In this document: positions 51,480 through 61,665 of the stretch, piece by piece
Position numbering within the stretch: position 1 is the stretch's first letter
How the letters are laid out: each line of letters opens with the position of its first letter
Origin: Euborellia annulipes
Lineage: Eukaryota; Arthropoda; Insecta; Dermaptera; Anisolabididae
Reading direction: 5' to 3'
Assembly: GCA_023213315.1 (NCBI GenBank)
Contig: JAKCPI010005267.1
Coordinates: 80,093-144,092, forward strand
DNA: 64,000 nt
Translations under genes and position numbers: made by a program
Notes under the pieces: model-generated
Told to the model about the DNA's origin: nothing
Databases searched by the model: none
What the model saw: the letters and a program-made list of their open reading frames with translations, nothing else

Positions 51480-51800
51480 TAGTGAGTAAAAATAAATTTG
51501 ATACATTATGCATTATTAATTTTAAACAAAATCTGTGGAGCGAATTTTGAGAAAATCGAAAAAAACTGAAAAAGTACATCAATAAATTAACACTAGTACT
51601 TTTTGGCTGTTGTTGAAATTTTATATTTAAGTTAGGCACCCACCCATGGGACATGACACGAAACTTATGAACAAAATCAGCCAAAAAGTACTAGTAATTT
51701 ACTGATGTACTTTTTCGATTTTTTTTTTCGATTTTCTCAAAATTCGCTCCACAGATTTTGATTAAAATTCAGAAATCAATTATTTTTTATAAATAATAAA
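51480..51800. repeat. Two R1 fragments, head to head
   Basis: 51525-51605 is plus-strand R1 (GAATTTTGAGAAAATCGAAA, CACTAGTACTTTTTGG). 51610-51790 is minus-strand R1 (AAGTACTAGTAATTTACTGA). Together they form an imperfect palindrome. Confidence 0.75.
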
Positions 51801-51957
51801 ATGATAGGAGAGTAGCCTATTAACGTTGGTGTAATTAATATTCTTCGGATATTCTTTATATATTTCACAATTATTCAAAGTAACATTTATATTTAATTGT
51901 TTTTAATAATTATAATTTCTTTGAACTAAATATAGTGGCAATGTCATTGTACCGATA

Positions 51958-52200
51958 ATTTTTTTTTTTTTTTTTTTTTTTTTCCCTCCCTTCTTTCTCC
52001 CCCCCCCCCTCCCCCCCCCCCCCCCCCCCCCCTCCCTCCTTTTTACACCTTCTTTTTTTTATAACTTTGACTTTAAAATTTTTTTTTGGATTTCGTTTTT
52101 GTTTTTAGTATTTTTTTTTTTTTTCTATATATTAAAAACATTATCCAACCCCCCCCGGGATTGGGGGGGTGGGGGGGGGGGGGTGGGTGGGCGGTCTGCT
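51958..52200. other. Poly-T/poly-C/poly-G low-complexity tract
   Basis: Long T, C and G runs with almost no other sequence; looks like poor-quality or mis-assembled sequence. Confidence 0.7.
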
Positions 52201-52286
52201 GGTGGGGTACCGATAAATTTAAAAGTCAAGGGGCGTGGGTACGGAGCCCAGGCATTCCAAAGAATATGTATTTAAATTAATTGTAT

Positions 52287-52529
52287 ACTAATTGGACCCT
52301 GTTACGCATTAGTGTGTCAAGCGCCAGCTACCGAATTTTGAAAATTTTGTTTTATTGGATTATATAATTTTTTTTGTCAATTGTGCAAGTAAGATTAAAT
52401 ATAAATTTTTTTAGTACATATTTCATAAAAAATACTATAATTATAGCATTTGAAACAATATTCCGTGCTTAACTCAATTTTTAATTTTTTTCGGCGCTTG
52501 ACACACTAATGCATAACAGGGTTCAATTG
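52287..52529. mobile_element. MITE with long inverted ends
   Basis: Ends ACCCTGTTACGCATTAGTGT with GTCAAGCGCC, and GGCGCTTGACACACTAATGC with ATAACAGGGT (about 30 bases, two mismatches). The interior is AT-rich and non-coding. Confidence 0.8.
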
Positions 52530-52834
52530 ATATAAATACAATAAATGACCCAGGATAATTGTATCGTAATTAAGATGTTTCGTTCTCTATAACTAACAGT
52601 AAGAGTAAGTCAAATATAATCAAAATTTTTAATAAAACACCCCTTATTCCACACCCACTTACACAATTTTCACTTATGAACCCCTACAGGAAAATTCTCT
52701 CGGACCTACTTATTTTGATATAACTTATGGGGACCTCAAATCTTTTATATACATCAAAATCTCGTAATCAAATTATGTAATGATGCAATTAAGAAGAATT
52801 TGTGATCTATGTTTGATTTTATCTGTTGTATTCT

Positions 52835-52872
52835 GCCCTGATGATAGTCCTATATGCGACCGAAACGTTGGC
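52835..52872 (+). ncRNA. Hammerhead-like motif, solitary
   Basis: GCC, CTGATGA, a weak stem II (GTC/GAC), CGAAACGTT, GGC. All invariant core words (CTGATGA, GAAA) are present. There is no inverted partner nearby, so it may be a single terminal-repeat remnant. Confidence 0.5.
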
Positions 52873-53614
52873 CCTGGCACTTTATATTTAATAATAAAAA
52901 TTGAAACAACCCTAGCTCCGTTGCTCATTATTATTATTTCTGAACCTCAAATGAAAATTCATCTCAGTATATTATCTTGACTATATAAATTATAAAATAA
53001 CATTTGACTTTATACTGTAATTTATAATCTTTCTCAATATTAGATTTTTTCAATGGTTTTTTCTCGATCTATCCCTGTTTAATAATTAAAAAAAAATAAC
53101 CGCATTACGCTTATTGAAGCTGAGCTTCATCTTCATCCTGATGATCATCAGGGGAAAAAAAAACATGAAGAGAGAAGAAAGAGAAAAGGCGAGCATTGAC
53201 CGAGTCGGACCCTCTCTTTCTTTCTCTTAAACCGGTCTCTCTCTCTCATCAAGAGAGAGGGAAATTGTCTCCTATCGTTTGGACCTACCCACAATTTAAA
53301 AAACATCAAAAGTTATAATTAATTAACTAATGTGATCTCTTTAATTAAAATCAGAAATTTTATCAAATACAATAAGATATAAATTGTTCAAATCAATTTT
53401 TTTTTTTTTAATTATCTGATCAAACAAAATAAAATTAAAATTATTCTTATATATAAGAAGCCATTCAAATATATAAGAAGCTTAGCACGGAATAAGTAAC
53501 AAATTTGCTTATTTTTGCTGACAAGTAGGGAGTGGGGGTTAATAAGCTGTCTATGTAAGCCTTTTTTTTAACAACAGAAAAAAAAAACCTTTTCACTTAT
53601 ACAGCAATATACTC

Positions 53615-54010
53615 TGAAAAAATCTGGTGTGACTGGCACCTGTGACTGGTTAAGACTGGGTGTGAACTTTGGTAAGAGAATAGTTGTGTTCTGTGTTTGT
53701 CCCACCAGATTTTTTGTGTAGACATATATTTAGTTTTCGATAGTATGGTACATTTGAATTCAAGATGTAAACAAAAGAAAAATATTTATATTTTGTTTCC
53801 ATGGCAACCATTTTTCCTATCTTTTCTATTAAGTTCAAGAGTAAAGTGTGCTTTAAAAGATTTCAAAGGCAAAATGAGAATATACATTTGAAAGAGCAAC
53901 TGAAAAATAATTGATTTTTGAATTTTAATCAAAATCGTTGGAGCGGATTTTGAGAAAATAGAAAAAAAACTGGAAAAAGTACATAGTAAAGTACAAAGCT
54001 TTCTCTTATA
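53615..54010 (+). repeat. R1 family copy, 3' truncated
   Basis: ATCTGGTGTGACTGGCACC with a rearranged hairpin, CCCACCAGATTTTTTGTGTA, then R1 interior to AAAGTACATAGTAAAGTAC. Confidence 0.75.
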
Positions 54011-54035
54011 TTCCTTTGGAATTAAGTCTGAATTT

Positions 54036-54218
54036 GGCCCGGGAGCCGTGGCTCAGTGGGAAGACATTAGCTTCTCGCACCGGAGTCCCGGGTTCGCTTC
54101 CCATCCCAAGCGAGAAAAATTTATTTCATTTGATTTGATTACAAATCATTTGAAATAAATAGGGATGGGGTCTAAATGGCCTTAGATGCCGAGAAGGACC
54201 TTAATAAAAAAAAAAAAG
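54036..54218 (+). mobile_element. tRNA-derived SINE (family A)
   Basis: Head GGGAGCCGTGGCTCAGTGGG (box A) and GTCCCGGGTTCGCTTCCC (box B); body GATTACAAATCATTTGAAAT, GGGATGGGGTCTAAATGGCC, AGATGCCGAGAAGGACCTTA and poly(A). Confidence 0.8.
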
Positions 54219-54334
54219 TCTGAATTTGTAAAACAAATTCATTTGTTTCAACTTACATTTTTGTAATGACACTTGTATGATTTTGTTTTGATTTTTTTTT
54301 TTTAATTAACTAAAATTGTCTTTTTACTTCTACC

Positions 54335-55130
54335 GAAGAAATATATAGAGAGAAAGTTTGGACAGTCAAAAATTCGAGTGTCGAGATTTTGATGGATCTC
54401 ACGTTTTGAGGTCCCCTGACCAAAAAGTGTCGCGACCTCTTCATCAGGACAAAAATGATGTCAAATTGTCCAAGGTTAGTACTTGACTGAGTGTAAACGT
54501 TTTCAGTTTTTTTCGATTTTCTGAAAATTCGCTCTTACTATTTTGAGTTAAAATCAAAAATAATTGTTTTTTACTTTCAATTTTTCGCGTTGGCTGCCCT
54601 CAATGTTTGCCACATCCTCATACTCATAGTATCCAGTCATCAAGAAACAAGGACAAATGGTTGCCATTGGTTTCAAAATTTAGATATTTTCCCATTGTTT
54701 ATAATTTTGCATTTTTAATTAACTAAATATTGGCCTTTTTCTTCGTTGTTTCAAAAACTGATCAGTTTTCGAAAAAAATGTCACAGAATAATTGATTTTT
54801 TAGAATAGAGTAATTTATCATAATATGAAAAATTCAAAATTATTGAAAAAACTTATTAGGTAAATTACTACTTCCGGTTGACGTATTTACATCAAAAGTT
54901 AATAGAAATTTACAATTTTAGTGTAAGGAGTATACACCAAATTTCATCGATCTGGCTGCTTGGGTTCTTAAGCAATCGTGTTCACACACACACACACACA
55001 CAGACATAAGTCCAAAACTTGTTGTTTTGGACTGAAGGAGCTCTAAAACGTGGAGAATCATCGAAAGTGAAGTCGAATTTTTTGACGATTTCAATACTTT
55101 TTAGTATGAGAAAGTAAAAAATGAACTGCT
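54335..55130. repeat. R1 minus copy and a related subfamily copy
   Basis: 54335-54700 is a corrupted reverse R1 (GTCGAGATTTTGATGGATCT). 54720-55130 has the R1 layout with different wording: a (CA)n run with GACATAAGTCC, GAGCTCTAAAACGTGG, TTTTTGACGATTTCAATACT, AGTATGAGAAAGTAAAA. Confidence 0.6.
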
Positions 55131-56060
55131 TACAAAAGCAATGATGGGAGCGATCTCTCAAAGGGTCAAAAATTTACTTACATTTTATTTGAATGAAAAT
55201 TTAGGTTTTTTTATTATAATAGTTAACCCTACCTTGGGCTTCTAAGCAGATCTGATTATATACTGTAATGCATAAAATGTTTTAAAATAAATAAATATAA
55301 AGGTTCCATCCTTTTTGGAAAAATTGAAGGAATCAAGCGTACTTTTGAGGCGACCATATCGACACCTTAGCGTTTTGGTTGCATATTCTCAAGGCTCAAG
55401 CTTCTAGACTCGTGGTGCTCATTGTATCCGCTGAATACAGGAAGGTAAAGCTCTCACTTCACTATCTAAAAGTCAGTGGATTGAAAGATAAAATATATAT
55501 AGACCTAGTACTCCCTAGTACCTGCTGCTTAGAAAAACTTCAAAAAAAAATTTAGGTAAAAAGGTATGGTGTTGCCAATTAAAATAAAAAAGCAATTTTT
55601 TATTTAGTAATTTTTCTATAGAAAAAGCAAATAGGTAGTTATTGACTAAACACCCTATGATAATTAGAGAGCCACCTGAAAAGAAGTTGAGGGTGTTCCT
55701 CTGTGTTGTATGTATGAAGAGAGAGAGAGAGAGAGAGAGAAACAAGTTTCGAGGTTTATGAGGAGGAGGAGGGGATATGGTGTCGAATTCTTTTGTTGAG
55801 TTAAGAAAGGGATGCGTCCTGAGGGTCATGAGAGGGTGAAAAAAAAAGTAGAGAGAGTCAAGTGGAACGAATCTAAAGGGATGTTGAACTCACTCAACTC
55901 CACTTAGCCCAATCTCGAACAAACAAGTCACAAAAAAAATAAGTATTTAGTATATTTATTTTATTTTGGAACAGCCTAGCATCGAGAAGTGGTTTTTCAA
56001 TTTTTTTTTTTTTTAACTAATTCAATATGTAATTTAGATTAGCATGTTATTCCCTCTACC
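55131..56060. other. AT-rich DNA with GA-rich repeat
   Basis: 55355-55430 is an inverted fragment of the 62470 MITE family. 55718-55742 is a (GA)n run. No gene. Confidence 0.35.
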
Positions 56061-56073
56061 GTACTATGTTTCA

Positions 56074-56990
56074 GGGATGGGCAGGATTGCGATCCTTTTG
56101 GATTTAAATCCTAAGATGCGATCATATCAAGGATTTTAAGATCTGGATCGAAAACCTTTTTTTTGAAGGATATTGGATCTGGATAAAAAGGATCCAAATA
56201 AATAAGAATAAGGATTGGGATCGAAATAATTTATACTCTATGGATCTAGGATCTGATCGCTAATCCTTTTCGAAGGATTAGCAATCCTGGATTTTTGCGA
56301 ACCTTTTCCCAATCCTTTAAAACTTTTTTCTTTTCAATATATCAGGGCTGGGTGTTAGCAATTTTGTTTTTGCTGGTGACGGTATAATTTGCCAACTTTT
56401 TTTGACACCGGCAGAAATTGGCGCCACAGAATTATGTCAAATAAAAAACTTAAAATTTAGAATTTTTTGGGGGGCGCCGCGAGAAAAGCTGTTAAAACAC
56501 GGCTGGCTTCCGGGCTGCGGGGGGGGGGGGGGGGAGGGGGTTTTTAGGAAAGGGATTTATTCCATTTCATTTGAAAGTTTCCAGCTAATTAATTAAGAGT
56601 AAAAAATTAATTATTTTTTAACACAATGATTACTAATTTAATTATCTATAAGATAGAGAGCGAATTTTTTTTTAATATCTTTTATTTAATGCGATTAATC
56701 TAAAAAAAAAATTTATTTTTTCGGAAATCAAAAAAATGGTTTCTATAAGTTGTAGATATTTTAAATAGCTTTAATTTAAAAAAAAATTTGAGGTCGATAA
56801 CTTCAAAATTGTGGCCGCTGGTAACTCCCAAAATTAGCACCTCGAGACGCGCACCTTAAAATTTAGAATTTTTTAAAACTAAAAATTCTCTTCAAATATT
56901 GATAAATAAATTTGAATCTGTTAAAATTTAGTTTAAAATTGCCCGGATCTGCGGATCAGGTCCCTAATCCTTTTTATTGCTCTATTTAAA
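56074..56990. mobile_element. hAT-like element remnants with a GGAT/ATCC array
   Basis: Starts CAGGGATGGGCAGGATTG, a hAT-like terminus. About 20 GGAT or ATCC words fall within 56090-56325. A second terminus-like word CAGGGCTGGGTG is at 56344. CGGATCTGCGGATCAGGTCC near 56944 may be the far end. Host of the TTAA MITE copy 3. Confidence 0.45.
56469..56855 (+). mobile_element. TTAA-type MITE (copy 3), odd flanks
   Basis: Interior and right end (CGAGACGCGCACC) match copies 1 and 2; the left end is scrambled and holds a G run (56518-56534). Both sides carry the same 19 bases TTAAAATTTAGAATTTTTT (56450-56468, 56856-56874). Confidence 0.75.
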
Positions 56991-57025
56991 ACAACTATCC
57001 GTTAGAATTGCGAAATGAAACTTTG

Positions 57026-57162
57026 TACTCTTTTTTTTATTTTAATTTGTTTAAGGTCTTTTTCGGTATCTGAGGCTATTTAGACCCCTAATTTTTCGCC
57101 TGGGACTGGCAATGAACCCTCGACCACCAGAAGCTCTACCCCACAGGTCAAGAGCATTCTTA
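57026..57162 (-). mobile_element. tRNA-derived SINE (family A)
   Basis: Minus strand GACCTGTGGGGTAGAGCTTC, GTCGAGGGTTCATTGCC, GGGGTCTAAATAGCCTCAG, GAAAAAGACCTTAAACAAAT and poly(A). Confidence 0.75.
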
Positions 57163-58410
57163 TAGAAGGCATGAGAGTTCAGAAAAAATAGTCGAGTCCT
57201 AAAATATCCTTTTGGAGATAGGGGGCTCAAAAAATATCTGAAAACCTTTGTGTCTTTGTGAAAAACAAAAGGAATTATAATATTAAAACAATTAAATGAA
57301 AAAACTATAAAAATTGTTTTTTGCCCCATAGCCCTCGCAATTCGAACCCAGGCTCTCTAGCCTTTCCTGGGTACGATGCCCGTTACTAAAAATGTTTCAT
57401 ATCTAACAATTTAAAACAAAATCTTTTGATATAAATAACGAGCAAGCATATGAGCCAGAATGGTTTGTTCTTGAGGAAGGTTATGTGCTGATGAACCCAA
57501 ATAAAAAGCATGTGGAGAACCAGAACAACATTATAACGAGAATATTGTGAAATAAAATATGATAATAAAAATTATAAATGCATATAGAATAAGATAAGTC
57601 TTATCCAAATTATTTTATTTAATTGGAGATCTAGGCCTATAATTTTGAGATTAATACGACTTCCCTATTGGCACATCTGGATCCAAATCAAAAGCATAAA
57701 TAAAAGTGAACTTTAATGCTGGTTTCAGATTAATTGTATCACTAACGTTAACGGATTTCTTTACTTTTATATAGATCTATCAGTTCAATAGAAATTTTTA
57801 TTTATTTAATAATTCAAATTAAGTGTGTTTATTATTAATTTTATTATTTAATTTATTAATTCCAGATGTCATTAAAATGGCGGACATTTGTTAATCATTA
57901 AATAAGAAGAAGAGAGGGAAAAACATTTCAAGTCAGGTTTGGAGAATTCTTTTTGAAGAGAACATTCCATTAAAAAAAAAAAAGACGAAGAGAGAATGAG
58001 AAAGAAAGAAAAATTCCAAAACGTTAGATAAACATAAAGAAGAAAGTGAGGTAATTTAAGGGAAGAAAATTTTAATTGAAAATTATATTAAGAAATTATT
58101 TTTTTTTTTTAGCTATAATAGAATAGGATTGAATAATTTTATTGTTGGTGATTTGAATGAACGAACAGGATGAAAGCAACTTGTTTGCGGTTTTTCAAAT
58201 CAATCTAGGTATAAATTGATTTCATGCTATAGCTACCTTTTTTTAATAGATTTCATAAAAAATGTAGATTCTTGTTTTTGAGACAGATAAGCCGGATATA
58301 AGAGCTTGTGAAGCTATGTATATAAATAGAGTAATTAATCGATTAACCGACCATACTTATCCTGTTCCTCAATTATCCGTAGGCCTATACGAGAAGATCA
58401 AATTTCCAGT
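57163..58410. other. AT-rich DNA with GA-rich island
   Basis: 57890-58060 is a GA-rich island (GAGAGAATGAGAAAGAAAGA). No gene. Confidence 0.35.
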
Positions 58411-58674
58411 CTAAAAAACTTCATTAGGTGAGTAAATGGATCGCATTCAGGAGTTATACGTGTCAGGGCTGACATTTTTTCTACTAAAACAACCCTTTCC
58501 CTTCTCTTCATCCCTTGCAAGAATGATACTGTGCAATTGCGTTAGCTCGTTTTATCTCAAATCAATTCCAAATTATGAGGCCACCTCAAAAATACGATTT
58601 AGTAGAAAAAATATTAGCCCTAACTCGTATAACTCGTGTGCGATCCATTTACTCACCTAATGAAGTTTTTTAGG
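58411..58674. mobile_element. MITE with about 75-base inverted ends
   Basis: CTAAAAAACTTCATTAGGTG and CACCTAATGAAGTTTTTTAG, with AGTAAATGGATCGCA / TGCGATCCATTTACT and further pairing inward (AGTTATACG / CGTATAACT). The open frame across it is not a gene. Confidence 0.8.
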
Positions 58675-58702
58675 AACCGGATAAGGCTGACATGCCCTTC
58701 CT

Positions 58703-59425
58703 TGACCTATAGCTCAGAGGTAGAGCATTAGCTTATAGTACTGTACCAAAGGTCAAGAGTTCGCATTCCGTCTCAGGTGAGAAATTATTTTTCAATTGAA
58801 TTGGATACCAATCAATTGAAATAAATAGGGAGGAGGTCTAAATACCCTAGGTCATTCAATAAGTCCGTAGGATGACATATAGATGGCGTTACTAGAATTT
58901 TTTCCATATGATTTTTATTTAGTACTAACCTTCAAACGATACGTGTATAAATTTGACAGCAATCTAACTATTGATTCGTGAGTTATTGAATTTTATGTGA
59001 AGCAACTTTTGTTATTGGAAAACAAATGGAAAAAAGTGAATTTCGGGTTTTAATAAAGCATTGCTCTAATTGCTTACCCACCCACCATATTCTTCAGATT
59101 TAGCCTCCAGCGACTTTTTTCTGTTTTCAGATCTCAAGAGAATGTTTGCTGGGAAGAAATTTAAGTCCAATGATGAAGTAATCGCTGAAACTGATGGGTA
59201 TTTTGACGAGATAGATAAATTGTACTATAAAAGTAGTATCGAAAAGTTAGAAAATCGCTATACTCGTTGTATCGCCTCGAAGGCAACTATGTTGAATAAT
59301 AAAATCGAGTTTTGTCAAAATTTTGTTTTTTTCTTACTTATTCTACGGACTTATTGAATGACCTGGTAGTCTCAGATCCCGAAAAAGACATTAAACAAAT
59401 TTTTAAAAAGTAAAAAAGTTCATGA
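58703..59425 (+). mobile_element. tRNA-derived SINE (family A) split by a mariner
   Basis: Head GACCTATAGCTCAGAGGTAG and box B AGAGTTCGCATTCC. The body GAGGTCTAAA stops at TA 58843-58844 and resumes at TA 59367-59368 with GTCTCAGATCCCGAAAAAGA. Confidence 0.8.
58845..59366 (+). mobile_element. Internally deleted mariner transposon
   Basis: 522 bases with inverted ends (AGGTCATTCAATAAGTCCGT / ACGGACTTATTGAATGACCT) and TA duplications. It keeps the transposase start at 59026 (MEKSEFRVLIKHCS) and C-terminus (HPPYSSDLASSDFFLFSDLK, then RMFAGKKFKSNDEVIAET and IEKLENRYTRCIA), but the middle with most of the catalytic domain is lost. The HPPYSSDLASSD block holds the last catalytic aspartate region. 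Confidence 0.9.
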
Positions 59426-59507
59426 CACCAACTAAGAGTTTTATGTTTTTTGTCCCACAAGGCATATAAGGACTCGACGAACTCCTAATGAACAGGAACG
59501 CATTGTT

Positions 59508-59785
59508 GTGCCCTCGGGGCTTGGCGTAGAGGTTAGCGTGCTAACCTCGTATACCAAACGTCGCGGGTTCGGACCCCAGGCAGTCCGATGATTTTATATA
59601 AGGCATTTGGATACCAAATGGCTTATATAAGAATGCCTGGACCCCAATATGTATAATAATAAATAACGGATATCGTTTAAAGTCTTAAATGGCCTGAGTT
59701 GCCGAAAAGACTGTGTGAATGTGTGTGTGATTGTGAGTGTGAATGAGAAAAAAGTGTGAATGTTTTTTAAATAAAAAAAAAAAAA
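59508..59785 (+). mobile_element. tRNA-derived SINE (family B), near full length
   Basis: GGGGCTTGGCGTAGAGGTTA, box B GCGGGTTCGGACCCC, CATTTGGATACCAAATGGC palindrome, GATATCGTTTAAAGTCTTAA, a GTGTGTGTGA repeat and poly(A). Confidence 0.85.
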
Positions 59786-60054
59786 CGCATTGTTGTTAGT
59801 CAAAAATAATAGAATAGTAATTAGCAAATGGGAGCGAGATGTCTAAAAATTTTTAAAGGACATAATCGTATTATCAAGATTCTGAATATACCCACTAGTG
59901 GGTGGCGAAAAGAAAAAAATTAAATTTATTTTCAATATAAGGAAAGAGGCGATATTGAAATAAGGTAATAGCCATTCATGTGATTCGCCAGTGGTTAATT
60001 TTCCAAAAGCCATATGAAAAACATGTGCTGTATTTCATCTGACCTGTATTGGTC

Positions 60055-60180
60055 ACTACTTAAATGGATTCAGGGGACCTCAAAACGCATTTTGGCAGCT
60101 TCAGAAAAATTTCGATTTTTTTACGATTACATTAACTTTCCCTGTCCAACCTACGGTTGATGGGCAAAGTTAAAAAAAAG
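60055..60180 (+). repeat. R1-related 3' end
   Basis: ATTCAGGGGACCTCAAAACG, then AACTTTCCCTGTCCAACC / GGTTGATGGGCAAAGTT, an end hairpin comparable to that of R1. A fragment recurs at 60540-60570. Confidence 0.6.
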
Positions 60181-60366
60181 TTTGGGAACCAGTGAATTAT
60201 GATATTAAAAGAAAAAATTTGTCACCTTTCAAAAAAATCTTTAAAAACATCAATAATTACAAATGTAGTCCTATTTAAATTCTTACAAAATAAATTTTAA
60301 AAACATTAAAAGTGAATTTTTTTTTTTATTTAAAAATCAGAAATTGCCAATCAAGGGATAGATAAC

Positions 60367-60522
60367 CCGAGACTTATGGCTCAGAGGTAGAGTATTAGCT
60401 TCCGGTGCCAAAGGTCAAGGGTTCGCAACCCGTCCCAGAAAGTCAATCAATTGAAAAAAAATAGGGACGGGGTCTAAATAGCCTCCGATGCCACAAAAGA
60501 CCTTAAATAAATTTAAAAAATA
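60367..60522 (+). mobile_element. tRNA-derived SINE (family A)
   Basis: ACTTATGGCTCAGAGGTAGA, box B AGGGTTCGCAACCC, GGGACGGGGTCTAAATAGCC, AAAAGACCTTAAATAAAT. Confidence 0.8.
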
Positions 60523-60570
60523 AAAAGTGATAGATACCTACTTAAATGGATTCAGGGGACCTCAAAACGC

Positions 60571-61194
60571 ATAACGATAGGTTATATTAGTAGTGTAATT
60601 TTTTCTAGTGACATATGACTAATGTTTTTACAGTATAAAGTAAGGAATATATTCAAATTTCTAAATCCCCTTAGGGCTATGAAATAAAATGCCTGAGGAT
60701 AGGAAAAAACTGTTTTATTTATCTGATGTATGCGAAAATTAGTGAAACGGAACAAAAATTTAATCCATCCAGTCTTTCGTTCTAAATACTTTTATAAGAG
60801 AGAGAAAGAGAGAACGAAAGGTCAACTAAATTTAATGTAAGAGAAAAAGAGAGAGAATCCCATTTAAGGTACCGACACAGAGCGAATGAGAGGAGAGAGA
60901 GAGAAAGATGAAATTAATTAAAAGCAAAAAAAGGAAAAAGAGAAATGATTTCTATTTTGATATATTATAAAAAAAAAATATTCAAAAACAGGAAATAACT
61001 AAGAAAAAAAATAGGAAAAAATCTGGGAAAAAATAATGAAAATGTATAATTAATTTTTTGTTAATGAGTGAAGCTATGGAATAACAAGGCCTACTGTTTT
61101 TAAGGTAAGTTGCCTTTTAGATCCGATTTCGGTTTAATATTTATTGTTGATACATGTCATACATAACACGAAATAAATAGACAGTACCGTGACA
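60571..61194. other. AT-rich DNA with GA-rich island
   Basis: 60780-60960 is a GA-rich island (TAAGAGAGAGAAAGAGAGAA). No gene. Confidence 0.35.
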
Positions 61195-61580
61195 CAGGGG
61201 CGCATATAGAAATTTTTTTCGGGAGCGGGGGGCCGATCTCAAAAATTTTCTGCAGGAAAAATCTTTTGACGAAACTAAATTTTTTTTCAGTAGGAGGGCA
61301 AAATTTTTCCCCTTCCATGAAAATCATCATTTTACCTTGTTTTTAAGAGATACAAAATTTTTTCCGCCCTTAAAAAAAATTTTTTTGTGGAACTAATTTT
61401 TTGAAAGGGTGGCAAAATTTTTTTTCCCCCTGCCATGTAAATCATTTTACCATTTTTTTTAGAGAACACGAAATTTTTTCTATACCCCCTGTTCACTATA
61501 TACCCGTATATATAGATTTGGAAAATTTCGGGGGGGGGGGAGGGGCCAGGCCCTCTCCTCCCCCCTTATATACGCCCCTG
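61195..61580. mobile_element. hAT-like MITE
   Basis: Ends CAGGGGCGCATATAG and TATATACGCCCCTG, with flanks CCGTGACA / CCGTGTCA (7 of 8). The interior has repeated AAATTTTTTCC-type words; the last third is G- and C-rich. Confidence 0.8.
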
Positions 61581-61614
61581 CCGTGTCATATGCACTTAAT
61601 TTGACAATTTTGTT

Positions 61615-61665
61615 TGTTCTGAAGATGAGTGCAAGTGCTACATAAAATAAAAGTTTTTCATTTTT
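61615..61665 (+). ncRNA. Degenerate hammerhead-like motif
   Basis: CTGAAGATGAGTGCAAGTGC then TACATAAAATAAAAG. Core CTGAAGA is intact; the GAAAC part is lost. Confidence 0.3.

Noticed and set aside
58436..58660. 74-residue plus frame
   Set aside because: Lies across both inverted ends of a MITE; no protein similarity.
58703..58780. tRNA genes at the SINE-A and SINE-B heads
   Set aside because: Boxes A and B are present but cloverleaf arms do not pair and each is followed by the same SINE body.
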